64,000 bases of DNA, taken from Actinoplanes aureus (lineage in GTDB: Bacteria > Actinomycetota > Actinomycetes > Mycobacteriales > Micromonosporaceae). The notes beneath the pieces are model-generated. The model was given only the letters and a program-made list of their open reading frames with translations, ran no database searches and was not told the DNA's origin. Below, one piece after another: positions 33,045 through 42,028 of the stretch; positions within the stretch are counted from its first letter, which is position 1; every line of letters starts with the position of its first letter. Made by a program: the position numbers and the translations under genes. Where the stretch lies: NCBI RefSeq assembly GCF_015704865.1, contig NZ_JADQTO010000021.1, positions 62,001-126,000 on the forward strand. The letters are read 5' to 3'.

Positions 33045-35291
33045 ATGCTGGAAAGGCTGTCGGAATTGGTGCTCCGGCGGAGCAGGACAGTCCTCATCGT
33101 GACCGTCCTGCTGGCACTGGCCGGCGGCGCGGCGAGCGCGACCCTGTTCGACAAGCTGACCGCCGGCGGGCTGGCCGACGCCGGGGCGGAGTCCGGTCGA
33201 GCCGCTCAGATCCTGGACGAGGCCGGTCAGGGCACGCCCAACCTCACACTGGTGGTCAGCGCGCCGACGAGCGTGGACGACCAAGCCGTGACCGACGCCG
33301 GCACCGAACTCAGCAACCGGCTGGCGGCGGAGGCCGACGTCAGCAACGTCACTTCGTACTGGATCGCCGGCAAGCCGCCGCAGCTGCGCAGCAACGACGG
33401 CCGCAAGGCCCTGATCGGCGCGACCGTTCGCGGCGACGAGACCACCGTCAACAAGATCCTGGACGACCTGGTGCCCCGCTACGAGGGCACCCACGACGGC
33501 CTGGACGTACGGGTCGGCGGCTCGGCCATGTTCTGGAAAGAGACCACCGAGCAGAGCCAGAAGGACGGCACCAAGGGCGAGGCGATCGCCTTCCCGGTGA
33601 CCATGATCGTGCTGATCATCGTGTTCGGCTCGATCGTGGCCGGGCTGGTGCCGCTGGCCGTGGCGATCGTGACCATGCTGCTCGGGATGGGCGTGCTGTG
33701 GGTGGTCGCCTCGACCACCGACCTCTCCGTCTTCGCGGTCAGCGTGGTCACCCTGCTGGGCCTCGGTCTGTCCATCGACTACAGCCTGCTGATGGTCAAC
33801 CGCTATCGCGAGGAACTCGCGCACGGCCGGGACACCCGGGACGCCCTGCGCGTCACGGTCACGGTCGCCGGCCGTACCGTCGCCTTCTCGGCCATCACCA
33901 TCGTGCTCGTCCTGGCCGGATTGCTGTTCATCCCGCTGCCCGCGGTGAGCAGCCTCGGCTACGGCGCGATCATCACCGCGCTGATGGCCGCGGTGGGCTC
34001 ACTCACCGTGCTGCCGGCCCTGCTCGCCATCCTCGGCCCGCGCATCGAGCGCGGCCGGATCCTGCGCCGGCGGCGGCCGGCCGCCGGCCCGGCCGACGCC
34101 GAGTCAGGCTTCTGGCACCGCCTGGCCACCTTCGTGATGCGCCGCCCGATCCCGGTCGCCACCGCGGTCATCGCCCTGCTCCTGCTGCTCGGCGTGCCGT
34201 TCCTCGGCATCAAGCTCGGCATGCCGGACGAACGCTCGATGCCGGAGTCGTCGCAGGCCCGGCAGGTGACCACGCTGATCCGGAACAACTTCAACGGCGC
34301 CGAACTGAACGCCCTGCAGGTCGTCGCGCAGCGGGCCGACGCGGCCTCGACCGAGGTCGGCGACTACGCCGCCGGCCTGTCCCGCCTGCCGCACGTCGGC
34401 CGGGTGGACACGGTCAGCGGCAGCTACGTCGACGGCGCCGTGGCGGTACCGGCCACCGAGGGGCACCGCCGGTTCGCGATCGATGACGGTGTCTACCTCT
34501 CGGTGGTGCCGGACACCACCAACCCGGACGACGCGCTGCGGCTGGTCGACGTCGTACGCGACCAACCCGCACCGTTCCCCGTGCTGGTGGGCGGCAACGC
34601 GGCGGTCAGCGTGGACACCACCGACGTGCTGATCGAGCGGCTCCCGTACACCCTCGGGTTGATCGCCGTGGCGATGCTGGTCCTGTTGTTCCTGCTGACC
34701 GGCAGCGTCCTGCTGCCCGTGCTGGCGCTGCTGCTCAGCGCGCTCAGCCTGACCGCCACGTTCGGCGCCCTCGTCTGGATCTTCCAGGACGGACACCTGT
34801 CCGGCCTGCTCGGCGGCTTCACCGTGACCGGCACCATCGCGTCGACGATCCCGGTGATGCTGTTCGCGCTCTCCTTCGGCCTGGCCATGGACTACCAGGT
34901 GTTCATGCTCTCGCGCATCCGGGAGGAGTACGAACGCACCGGCGACGGCAATGCCGCGGTCGCAATCGGGCTGGAGCGCATCGGACGGATGGTCTCGGCG
35001 GCCGCCCTGCTGATCTCGATCGTGTTCCTGGCGTTCACCGTCTCGGGGATCACCTATATCAAGGCGTACGGCATCGGCCTGCCGCTGGCCGTGCTGGTCG
35101 ACGCGACGCTGATCCGCGGCGCACTGCTGCCCGCGCTGATGCGCCTCGGCGGCCGGGCGACCTGGTGGGCCCCCGCCGGGTTGCGCCGCTTCCACCAGCG
35201 TTTCGGCCTGCGGGAGACGGTCCCCGCCCCGGCCGAGCCGGCGGCCAGTGCACCGGTCGCCGAGACCGCAGCCTCATTGGGACGGCCCTGA
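33045..35291 (+). CDS. MMPL-family (RND superfamily) exporter
   Basis: A 748-residue membrane protein with two repeats of one membrane segment, an extracytoplasmic loop and five further segments. LGLGLSIDYSLLMVNRYREE in the first half and FGLAMDYQVFMLSRIREEYE in the second are the conserved MMPL segments with the proton-relay Asp and Tyr. Such proteins export lipids and lipophilic metabolites. It lies next to the meroterpenoid genes, divergent from the ECF sigma gene, and would suit export of a prenylated aromatic, though MMPL genes are common elsewhere. ATG at 33045 is preceded by AAGGAG. Confidence 0.9.
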   Translation: MLERLSELVLRRSRTVLIVTVLLALAGGAASATLFDKLTAGGLADAGAESGRAAQILDEAGQGTPNLTLVVSAPTSVDDQAVTDAGTELSNRLAAEADVSNVTSYWIAGKPPQLRSNDGRKALIGATVRGDETTVNKILDDLVPRYEGTHDGLDVRVGGSAMFWKETTEQSQKDGTKGEAIAFPVTMIVLIIVFGSIVAGLVPLAVAIVTMLLGMGVLWVVASTTDLSVFAVSVVTLLGLGLSIDYSLLMVNRYREELAHGRDTRDALRVTVTVAGRTVAFSAITIVLVLAGLLFIPLPAVSSLGYGAIITALMAAVGSLTVLPALLAILGPRIERGRILRRRRPAAGPADAESGFWHRLATFVMRRPIPVATAVIALLLLLGVPFLGIKLGMPDERSMPESSQARQVTTLIRNNFNGAELNALQVVAQRADAASTEVGDYAAGLSRLPHVGRVDTVSGSYVDGAVAVPATEGHRRFAIDDGVYLSVVPDTTNPDDALRLVDVVRDQPAPFPVLVGGNAAVSVDTTDVLIERLPYTLGLIAVAMLVLLFLLTGSVLLPVLALLLSALSLTATFGALVWIFQDGHLSGLLGGFTVTGTIASTIPVMLFALSFGLAMDYQVFMLSRIREEYERTGDGNAAVAIGLERIGRMVSAAALLISIVFLAFTVSGITYIKAYGIGLPLAVLVDATLIRGALLPALMRLGGRATWWAPAGLRRFHQRFGLRETVPAPAEPAASAPVAETAASLGRP

Positions 35292-35306
35292 CCCCGGCGG
35301 GGCCGT

Positions 35307-35351
35307 GTGCGGTCCGCTTCCCGGTCCCCCGTGCCGGGAAGTGGACCGCAC
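35307..35351. terminator. Strong bidirectional hairpin terminator
   Basis: GTGCGGTCC (35307-35315) and CTTCCCGG (35317-35324) pair with CCGGGAAG (35334-35341) and GGACCGCAC (35343-35351), a 17-bp stem with one internal mismatch. It lies between the convergent MMPL gene and the small minus-strand gene. Confidence 0.8.
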
Positions 35352-35357
35352 GCACGA

Positions 35358-35702
35358 TTACGGAGCCGGCCAGATCACCATTCCGGCCGCCGGCAGGGCC
35401 GCGACGTCGGGTGCCGGGATGCCCGACAGCCGGCACAGATCGCCCACGGCTTCCGCGAAGCCTTCCGCACCTTCGTGCACCTCGAAATACTCGCCGTAGG
35501 TGACGTTCACCGTCAGCGCCGGCCAGCGGGCGCCATCGGGTTCAAGACTCAGCGCCGAAAGCGAGACGTCGGCGATCTCGTCCCACGGCACCGCGAACAC
35601 GTTGGTTGAACCCGGCCGCATCTCCGTGCCGAACACCGAGACCAGCGGCTCGGTCACCGACGTCACCGTGATGCCCTCGCCGGTCACGTCGATCCGCTGC
35701 AT
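35358..35702 (-). CDS. Conserved hypothetical protein, 114 residues
   Basis: A small soluble protein without signal peptide or membrane segment. It reads as a beta-rich fold: VTVTSVTEPLVSVFGTEMRP, then VPWDEIADVSLSALSLEPD, then ALTVNVTYGEYFEVHEG. The VPWDEI-type phrase resembles small PH-like or immunity-type domains of actinomycetes, but I do not recognise a named family. Coding is supported by codon pattern and by the terminator at its 3' end. It is divergent from the membrane protein gene at 35784, with a strong inverted repeat between them. Confidence 0.6.
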   Translation of the reverse strand: MQRIDVTGEGITVTSVTEPLVSVFGTEMRPGSTNVFAVPWDEIADVSLSALSLEPDGARWPALTVNVTYGEYFEVHEGAEGFAEAVGDLCRLSGIPAPDVAALPAAGMVIWPAP

Positions 35703-35735
35703 CGGCGCAGCCTACGCGTTCACCAACGAGCGGGA

Positions 35736-35765
35736 GGGCGCTCCCTCCACAGAGGGAGGTCGCCC
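35736..35765. promoter_or_regulatory. Inverted repeat between divergent genes
   Basis: GGGCG then CTCCCTC (35736-35747) pairs with GAGGGAG (35752-35758), a 2-nt bulge, and CGCCC (35761-35765). As both neighbours start away from it, an operator or mRNA leader structure is likelier than a terminator. Confidence 0.4.
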
Positions 35766-35783
35766 GGCGCGCCGAAACCTACC

Positions 35784-36716
35784 GTGAGCGGCATGAGCAG
35801 AGCTGAGCGGCTTGACGGCGCCATTGCCGGCCGCGTTGCCGCGTACGGCGCCGTCGTCGCGATGGCGCCGTACTTCGTCATGAAGATCTTCTGGACGATC
35901 GACGGACTGCGCGGCGGAGGGCTGCACGAAGGAGCCTGGCGCCACCTGAACTGGGCGGCCATCAACGGGCTGACGGTGGCGATGTCCGGGCTGGCCATGC
36001 TGCTCGGCCTCGCGCTGGCACAGCCATGGGGCCTGCGGGTGCCGGACTGGATGGTGCTGATCCCGGCCTGGATCGGCATGGGCTTCCTGGTGCCGATGAT
36101 CCCGCTCATCCCGCTTCTCGCGCTGGTGAGCACGGACACCGGCGACACCTCCGCGGAAGCGCCGATGACTACCTGGGAAATCGGTCTGCTGTCCGTGTCG
36201 TTCGCCGGGTTCGCGCTCGGTGTGGCGATCGCCGCCCCGGTCTACGCCGTACGCCGATGGCCGCAGGCGTTCTCCGGCAGGGGCGTCCCTGGGCGCCCAG
36301 GCGTGCGGGTCACCGTGGCCCGGTTGGCGGCGGCGCTCTGCATTGCCCTCGGCCTGCCACAGCTGTTCTGGGCGCTGGGCGGGACGATCGGCTTGAACGA
36401 GGCGACGCTCGACAGCCGCGATGTGCAATGGCACCTCCTCACCGCCAACAGCGGAGTGTGGGCGCTGGTCGCCGCATGGAGCGCCTGGACGCTGACCCGC
36501 CACACCGGCCGGGCGCCCCTGCTGCTGTCGTGGCTGGCTTCCGGGTTCCTGTTCGCCTGGGGGTCGTGGAAGGCGGTCTTCTCCTTCGCGGTGACGCCGG
36601 AGTTCCCGCCGCCGGAGCCGCCGTGGGTGCTCACGTTGCAGAACCACTTCGGTACGGTTGCCGGGCTGCTGATCCTTGTCGCGGTCCTTCTCACGGTGTC
36701 CGACCGGGTAGATTGA
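35784..36716 (+). CDS. Integral membrane protein of unknown function
   Basis: A 310-residue protein with about seven or eight hydrophobic segments, for example VAAYGAVVAMAPYFVMKIFW, LNWAAINGLTVAMSGLAMLL, LLSVSFAGFALGVAIAAPVY and LLILVAVLLTVS. It starts at GTG 35784, with ATG 35793 as the alternative. No transporter or enzyme motif is recognisable. It resembles uncharacterised multi-pass proteins common in Micromonosporaceae, which is an impression only. Confidence 0.65.
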   Translation: MSGMSRAERLDGAIAGRVAAYGAVVAMAPYFVMKIFWTIDGLRGGGLHEGAWRHLNWAAINGLTVAMSGLAMLLGLALAQPWGLRVPDWMVLIPAWIGMGFLVPMIPLIPLLALVSTDTGDTSAEAPMTTWEIGLLSVSFAGFALGVAIAAPVYAVRRWPQAFSGRGVPGRPGVRVTVARLAAALCIALGLPQLFWALGGTIGLNEATLDSRDVQWHLLTANSGVWALVAAWSAWTLTRHTGRAPLLLSWLASGFLFAWGSWKAVFSFAVTPEFPPPEPPWVLTLQNHFGTVAGLLILVAVLLTVSDRVD

Positions 36717-36779
36717 CCCGCTGTGCTCCGGACCCGTCTCGATCTCGGTCGAATTCGCGCCGCGCGCGAGGTGATCCGG

Positions 36780-38258
36780 TCACGCCGGCGGGTCGCGGTC
36801 CGGCCGCTCGGATTCCTCCGCCGCCGTCTCCGCAGACTCCACCTCGGCTTCGGCGGCCAGCTCCGCCGCCACGTGCGCGACCGCGGCAGCCTCGGTGGCC
36901 AGTCGCTCCGCTTGCAGCGCGTTGTCAGCGTCGGCTCCCTGCGGGTGCGTTCGTAGCAGGTCATCGGCGGCCGCTTGCGTCGCCGCCGCAGCGGTCGTGG
37001 CAGCGTCCGCGGCCACGTCGATCACCCGGCGGACGGCCTGCCGCGGCCGCCCTTCCTTCGCGGCGGCGTCGATGACACGTCGCACAGCCTGCCGCGACTC
37101 CTCCGCGATGAGTGGTGGGCGCCACGGCTCGGACGCCGGGCGTACCGCCGCCTCGGTTTCCACCCGCAGCCGGTCGACGGTGGCCAGCAGCGCACCGTGC
37201 TGCTGCCAGGCCGCCGCGTCGGCGTGCGGGTCGACGACGAGCAGTTGACCCAGCCGGTCACGCCGGCGCTGAAGATCGTCCAGATGGGTCTGCACCCTGG
37301 CGCGGGCCACCTCGACCGGCCCGGCGCCGGTGGCGACATCGGCCACGGCATCCATCGCCTGGGACGCGCACTCCAGCACGTCGGCGAGGGCGTCACGGGT
37401 GTCCGGCCCGTACGCCTCGGTCTCCAGGTCCGGCGGAAGGTACAACGTACGGTCGAAAAGCTCCCGGCACAGCGTCCGCACCACGACGTAGCAATGATCG
37501 AGCCCGGTCAGCGCGTTGCGCAGCCGCGGCTGCGCCTCACGGACCTCATCACCGCGCGGGTTCAGCAACGCGCTGCGTTCGGCGCGGGCAAGCGACAGGT
37601 CCGCCCGGGAGACGTGCGGTCCCAGCGCCCGGGCCTCCTTGAGCCAGCGGTCCGCCGCGGCACGCGACCAGCCCTGCCTGAGTTCGCCGGCGAGCCCGCG
37701 CAAGATCTTCGCCAGCTGGGTGGCCACCCGTCCGATGGCGTCACCCGCCGGCAGCACGTTGACCGGCGGAGCGACGGCGAAGTTGACGGCGAGGCCGATC
37801 GCGGCGCCGATGAGGGTCTCGTACACCCGGCCCGCGGCGGCGCCCTCGGCGCCCCCGCCACCGACGGCGAGCACGAGCATCGCGCTGATCGGCACCTCGA
37901 CCGTGTGCGGTCCCAGCCGGAGCACCTGGCCGACCACGAGCGACACGGCCACCACGGCACCGAGGCTCCACCAGCTCAACCCGACGAAGGTCGCGATCGC
38001 GAGCGCGACCAGCACGCCGGCCAGCACGCTCAAGATGCGCTGGATGCCCTGGGCGACCGTTTCGTACACGGTCAACTGGACCACCAGCAGCGCGGTCAGC
38101 GGCGCGAGGATCGGGGCTTCGGTCGTGTTCAGCAGGTCGGCGACCACATAGGCCAGCACCGCGGCAAGCGTGGCCTTGGCAGTGCGCAGGCCCGGCACAC
38201 GACCCCACCGGGCGAGTACGGCGGAGCGCGGATGGCGCACGTACACGGGTAGCCGCAT
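36780..38258 (-). CDS. FUSC/aromatic-acid-exporter-like membrane protein
   Basis: A 492-residue protein. Six hydrophobic segments fill residues about 25-170 (TAKATLAAVLAYVVADLLNT, PLTALLVVQLTVYETV, ILSVLAGVLVALAIATFVGL), the half-repeat pattern of FUSC/ArAE exporters such as YccS/AaeB. A long cytoplasmic helical region follows, with charged coiled-coil-like stretches and a very Ala-rich, acidic C-terminus (about 380-492). It contains two similar copies of RQAVRRVIDxAA. Members export aromatic acids or act in the envelope. No regulator or partner is adjacent. Confidence 0.8.
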   Translation of the reverse strand: MRLPVYVRHPRSAVLARWGRVPGLRTAKATLAAVLAYVVADLLNTTEAPILAPLTALLVVQLTVYETVAQGIQRILSVLAGVLVALAIATFVGLSWWSLGAVVAVSLVVGQVLRLGPHTVEVPISAMLVLAVGGGGAEGAAAGRVYETLIGAAIGLAVNFAVAPPVNVLPAGDAIGRVATQLAKILRGLAGELRQGWSRAAADRWLKEARALGPHVSRADLSLARAERSALLNPRGDEVREAQPRLRNALTGLDHCYVVVRTLCRELFDRTLYLPPDLETEAYGPDTRDALADVLECASQAMDAVADVATGAGPVEVARARVQTHLDDLQRRRDRLGQLLVVDPHADAAAWQQHGALLATVDRLRVETEAAVRPASEPWRPPLIAEESRQAVRRVIDAAAKEGRPRQAVRRVIDVAADAATTAAAATQAAADDLLRTHPQGADADNALQAERLATEAAAVAHVAAELAAEAEVESAETAAEESERPDRDPPA

Positions 38259-38329
38259 GACTCCTCCTCAGGCGGCGAGCACGGGCGTAACACCCATTGT
38301 CGGTCACCGCGCCGCGGCTGGCGTCTCAA

Positions 38330-38408
38330 GAAAGCGCTTCCCCAGACTTTGCCCTCGTTTACGCACATGACGTCGATCGTCACCGATCGATGTTGTGAAA
38401 GCGCTCTC
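38330..38408. promoter_or_regulatory. Two LacI-type operator palindromes
   Basis: GAAAGCGCTTC at 38330-38340 and TGAAAGCGCTCTC at 38396-38408 share the GAAAGCGCT core of LacI-family carbohydrate operators, with centres about 66 bp apart, upstream of the CBM6-DUF1996 gene. Such paired sites suggest sugar-dependent repression. Confidence 0.6.
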
Positions 38409-38456
38409 TCGCGCCCGATACTCCTCGCACCCCGATCCCCACCTCGAGGAGCGTCG

Positions 38457-39818
38457 ATGAATTCATCCCCACGCCTCCGTATGCTGTTCGCCGCGGTCCT
38501 CGCGGCGTCAGCGACCACAGTGATCCTTTCCGCGAGATCCGCCGAGGCGGCAACCGTCACCGTCCAGGCCGAGTCCTACGCCGCGCAATCCGGCGCGCAG
38601 GTCGAGGCGACAGCCGACACCGGCGGCGGGCAGAACGTCGCCTACCTCGGCAACGGCGACTGGCTCCGCTACGACAACGTCAACCTGGGCGCCGCCGGCA
38701 CGCTGACCATCCAGGCGCGGGTGGCGTCCGCCGTCGGCACCGGCAGCGTGGAGCTGCGCACCGGTTCGGTTACCGGGCCCGTCCTCGCCCAGTTCGCCAT
38801 CACCTCGACCGGCGGCTGGCAGACCTGGCGGACACTGACCGCGACCGCGGCCGGCCACCCGACCGGCGCGCAGACCGTGTTCGCGGCCCTGCGCAACACG
38901 ACCGGTGGGGACTTCGTCAATATCAACTGGTTCTCGTTCGGCGACGGCCGGCCGGCCGACCCGGGTCAAGGCTGGATCCCGATCGACCAGGCCGCGTGGA
39001 ACGCCCAGCTCGCCCAGTTCAACGCGATGGTGCCCAGGACCGTGCCGGCCGGCACGGTACGGGTCCCGGAGTTCAACGCGACCTGCGCCTACAGCCACTC
39101 ACGCCCGGACGACCCGATCATCTTCCCGGGCCTGCCGGGCGCCTCGCACATGCACTCGTTCCTCGGCAACGACCGGACGGATGCGAACACGACGACCGGC
39201 ACGCTGCTGGCCAACGCCGGCACCAGCTGCCGGCCCGCTCCCGACCTGTCCGCGTACTGGATCCCGACGCTCTACCAGGGCGACCGGGCGATCGAGCCGA
39301 AAGACGTCGTCGTCTACTACGGATCCCGGCTCACCGACCCGTCGGTGACCAAACCCTTCCCCCAGGGCTTCCGGATGATCGCCGGCGACGCCAAACTGCA
39401 GGCGCCCACCCCGGCCGGTTCAGTGAACGCGTTCTACTGCGCCGGCCCCGGCGGGGAGATCGGCCGCAGCGCCGACGGCAACTGGCCGGTCTGCGCTTCC
39501 ACCGCCGTCCTCATGTTCCACCTCGTGTTCCAGGACTGCTGGGACGGCCGGAACCTGGACAGCCCGACCCACAAGGCGCACGTCTCGTACAGCTACGACG
39601 GCACCTGCCGAGGCGACTATCCGGTCGCCATTCCCAACCTGTCGTTCCTCATCGCGTACCCCACCAGCGGCAACGCGGCCGGCTTCCGGCTCGCGTCGGG
39701 GATGGCGTCGTCCATGCACGGCGACGCGTTCTTCGCGTGGGACAACCGGGCGCAGGGTGAGCGCGTGAAGAATTGCCTGGCCCAAAAGGCCAAGTGCAAC
39801 ACCGACGGCAACTTCTAG
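38457..39818 (+). CDS. Secreted CBM6 - DUF1996 protein
   Basis: A 453-residue exported protein. The signal peptide (LRMLFAAVLAASATTVIL, then SAEAA) is followed by a carbohydrate-binding module of the CBM6/CBM35 type (VTVQAESYAAQSGAQVEATA to NINWFSFGDG, about residues 35-160). The rest is a DUF1996 domain with the His-rich motif SHMHSFLGND and the conserved pieces YWIPTLYQGD, LVFQDCWDG and AYPTSGNAAGF. DUF1996 proteins are secreted by actinomycetes and fungi on plant biomass; the catalytic role is unsettled. LacI-type operators upstream fit control by a sugar. RBS GAGGAG precedes the ATG at 38457. Confidence 0.88.
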   Translation: MNSSPRLRMLFAAVLAASATTVILSARSAEAATVTVQAESYAAQSGAQVEATADTGGGQNVAYLGNGDWLRYDNVNLGAAGTLTIQARVASAVGTGSVELRTGSVTGPVLAQFAITSTGGWQTWRTLTATAAGHPTGAQTVFAALRNTTGGDFVNINWFSFGDGRPADPGQGWIPIDQAAWNAQLAQFNAMVPRTVPAGTVRVPEFNATCAYSHSRPDDPIIFPGLPGASHMHSFLGNDRTDANTTTGTLLANAGTSCRPAPDLSAYWIPTLYQGDRAIEPKDVVVYYGSRLTDPSVTKPFPQGFRMIAGDAKLQAPTPAGSVNAFYCAGPGGEIGRSADGNWPVCASTAVLMFHLVFQDCWDGRNLDSPTHKAHVSYSYDGTCRGDYPVAIPNLSFLIAYPTSGNAAGFRLASGMASSMHGDAFFAWDNRAQGERVKNCLAQKAKCNTDGNF

Positions 39819-39832
39819 TACGCCGGCAGGAG

Positions 39833-39878
39833 CGGCAAGCAGCCACCGTCAAGTCTCCGCGGCGGTGGCTGCTTGCCG
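39833..39878. terminator. Perfect 16-bp hairpin between convergent genes
   Basis: CGGCAAGCAGCCACCG (39833-39848) pairs with CGGTGGCTGCTTGCCG (39863-39878) across a 14-nt loop, serving the DUF1996 gene and the convergent hydrolase gene. Confidence 0.85.
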
Positions 39879-39901
39879 AGTAAGACGCTCACCTGCAAGC
39901 G

Positions 39902-40879
39902 TCAGGTGGCATCCCGCTGGTCCAGCCACTTCAGAATCGCTTGGTTTGTTTCTTCCGGCTTTTCCTGCTGGATCCAATGACCGCAATCCAGACTGGCCAC
40001 TTCCGCATTGGGCACGAACTCGGTCAGGTTTTCAGACCTCAGGACGGCATCCCGGTCGCCGTAGATCATGAGGGTGGGCTGCTGGATGACTGGGTTCACG
40101 TCCGCCAGCAAGCGCCAGTTGCGGTCCAGGTTCCGGTACCAATTGATACCGCCCGTGAACCCCGATGACTCGAAGGCGGAGACGAAAACGGCCAGTTCAC
40201 TGTCGCTCATTACGGGCTCACCGAGTGGCGTCTCTGCTCTGGCCAGGTTGATCAGCGCCATACCCGGCTGAGGCTCCGCGGGTGGCACGTTCTTCCGGTA
40301 CATGTTGCGAAGGAACTGGAAGGTATTGTCGTCGAATACGGCGCCCGCGACGCCTGGCTGTCGATTGAAGTGGACGAAATAGAAGTCACCGCCAAACGTG
40401 TCTTCCATGACCTCGATCCAGGGCTTTTCTCCGCGCTCGAGGTAAGGCAGGCTCAGGTTGATCACCTTGTTCACACGGTTGGGATGCAACAAGGTCAATC
40501 CCCAAACGACAGCCGCACCCCAGTCATGACCGACAAACGTGGCATCGTCGTATCCGTAGTAATCGAGAAGTGCGATGAGATCGCCCGACAAGTGTTCGAT
40601 GTCATAGTCTGTCACTTCGGCCGGACGGGACGAGTTTCCATAACCCCGCTGGTTCGGGACGATGACGTGATAGCCCGCTGCGGCAAGGGCAGGCACCTGA
40701 TGGCGCCAAGAGAAGGCATGCTCCGGCCAGCCGTGGCAGAGCACAATGGGTCTTCCTGCATTCTGCCGGCCGGCTTCGAAGACTTCGAGTTCCACACCGT
40801 TGACGGAAACAAGGGTGGGCTCGGGAAAGTCGGTTCGATCGATGCGATCGTGGGTGGTGGGACTCGTCGGTGAGGTCAT
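39902..40879 (-). CDS. Epoxide-hydrolase-like alpha/beta hydrolase
   Basis: A 325-residue alpha/beta hydrolase. HGWPEHAFSW is the oxyanion-hole motif of epoxide hydrolases, the nucleophile Asp is in FVGHDWGAAVVW, PNQRGYGNS follows the core strand, and the catalytic His is in SLDCGHWIQQEKPEE. A cap domain with tyrosines (RNMYRKN) is present. The ATG at 40879 is the start next to the divergent regulator. The coding DNA is visibly less GC-rich than its neighbours, with many A/T-ending codons, which suggests acquisition from elsewhere. Expression is probably controlled by the WYL regulator through the dyad in the shared promoter. Confidence 0.85.
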   Translation of the reverse strand: MTSPTSPTTHDRIDRTDFPEPTLVSVNGVELEVFEAGRQNAGRPIVLCHGWPEHAFSWRHQVPALAAAGYHVIVPNQRGYGNSSRPAEVTDYDIEHLSGDLIALLDYYGYDDATFVGHDWGAAVVWGLTLLHPNRVNKVINLSLPYLERGEKPWIEVMEDTFGGDFYFVHFNRQPGVAGAVFDDNTFQFLRNMYRKNVPPAEPQPGMALINLARAETPLGEPVMSDSELAVFVSAFESSGFTGGINWYRNLDRNWRLLADVNPVIQQPTLMIYGDRDAVLRSENLTEFVPNAEVASLDCGHWIQQEKPEETNQAILKWLDQRDAT

Positions 40880-40898
40880 GTCGCCATCGTGCCGACCG

Positions 40899-40923
40899 AA
40901 ACCGGTCACCCCATGACCGGTTT
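40899..40923. promoter_or_regulatory. Perfect operator dyad between hydrolase and WYL regulator
   Basis: AAACCGGTCA (40899-40908) and TGACCGGTTT (40914-40923) form a perfect 10-bp inverted repeat with a 5-bp centre. It lies between the hydrolase start (40879) and the proposed regulator start (40943). Autoregulation and control of the hydrolase are inferred. Confidence 0.7.
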
Positions 40924-40942
40924 GTTTGGAAGTGTTGCCGGG

Positions 40943-41908
40943 GTGCGAGCCGACCGACTGATGGCCATCGTCCTTTTGCTGCAACAGCGCGAGCAAGTGA
41001 CAGCAGCAGATGTCGCCCGAGAGCTGGAGGTTTCCGAGCGCACCGCCCGTCGCGACCTCGACGCCCTGGCCATGGCCGGGGTGCCGGTGTACTCCATGCA
41101 GGGCCGAGGCGGCGGCTGGCGCCTCGTGGGCGGTGCCCGCACCGACCTGTCCGGGTTGACCGCGAGTGAGGCCCGCGCCCTGTTCCTGGTTGCCGGCCCG
41201 GCCTCGGCCGCGACGCCGGCCGTGAAAGCGGCTCTACGCAAGCTCGTTCGTGCCCTGCCGGAGCCCTTCCGGGTGCAGGCCGCGGCCGCGGCGTCGTCGT
41301 TGGTCATGGACCCGCAGCGATGGGGGTCGAGCCGGGTCGAGCACCGACCACCTCGCTTCCTCGACGAACTCCAGGACGCGGTGATCCGCGGCGTCCAGGT
41401 GCGGCTCGGCTACGTCGACGGCAAGGGCGCCGAAACCGAGAGAACCGTCCATCCGCTGGGCATCGTCGCCAAAGGTCCGTCGTGGTACCTCGTCGCCAAC
41501 ACCGAGGCCGGCCGGCGGACCTTCCGCATCGACCGCGTGTCGTCCGCCGACCCGACCGACGATCCCGTGCACCGGCCCGAGGACTTCGACCTCGCCGAGA
41601 GCTGGCGCGAGATCGCCGACGAGGTCGACCGCAGGCGAACGCCCCTCGAGATCCAGGCGCTCTGCGCGCCCGACGGGATGTACCTGCTCCGGATGATGCT
41701 CGGCGGCCGGCTCCAGGTAGGAGGCTCCAGGACCGACGGCCGCATCGAGGTCGTGATCCGCGGCTACAACGAGTACGCGCTCGCCGGCGAACTCGCCGGG
41801 CTGGTCGAATGGCTCGAGGTGACTGGCCCTCCGGGCGTGCGAGACCACCTGGCCTCGATCGGCAACGCGCTCGTCGAGCGATACGGCGACGCCGATCGCT
41901 CGCGCTGA
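40943..41908 (+). CDS. WYL-domain HTH transcriptional regulator (YafY-like)
   Basis: A 321-residue regulator. It begins with RADRLMAIVLLLQQREQVTA and the winged helix DVARELEVSERTARRDLDAL, followed by a WYL domain (GIVAKGPSWYLVANTEAGRR and RTFRIDRVSS, around residues 150-230) and a WCX-like C-terminus. The GTG at 40943 is chosen because family members usually begin with RADRL and a GGAAG lies 10 nt upstream. An ATG at 40913 and a GTG at 40889 are in frame but would run through the operator dyad. It is divergent from the hydrolase gene. Confidence 0.85.
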   Translation: MRADRLMAIVLLLQQREQVTAADVARELEVSERTARRDLDALAMAGVPVYSMQGRGGGWRLVGGARTDLSGLTASEARALFLVAGPASAATPAVKAALRKLVRALPEPFRVQAAAAASSLVMDPQRWGSSRVEHRPPRFLDELQDAVIRGVQVRLGYVDGKGAETERTVHPLGIVAKGPSWYLVANTEAGRRTFRIDRVSSADPTDDPVHRPEDFDLAESWREIADEVDRRRTPLEIQALCAPDGMYLLRMMLGGRLQVGGSRTDGRIEVVIRGYNEYALAGELAGLVEWLEVTGPPGVRDHLASIGNALVERYGDADRSR

Positions 41909-41963
41909 GGGCCGTGCGAGGCCGGCGGTCTGGCACCGGCACGCGGCGCCGCGCATCCCGGCG

Positions 41964-41983
41964 AGGTTTCAGAAACCTTGATA
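41964..41983. promoter_or_regulatory. Dyad overlapping a -35-like box upstream of the NRPS operon
   Basis: AGGTTTC-A-GAAACCT (41964-41978) is a perfect 7-bp dyad. Its last base begins TTGATA (41978-41983), a possible -35 with no strong -10. It lies in the 513-bp gap before the amidinotransferase gene. Confidence 0.35.
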
Positions 41984-42028
41984 CGACCCTTCAGTTTTCC
42001 ATGATGATCGATTAGCCTACCGTCAGTC

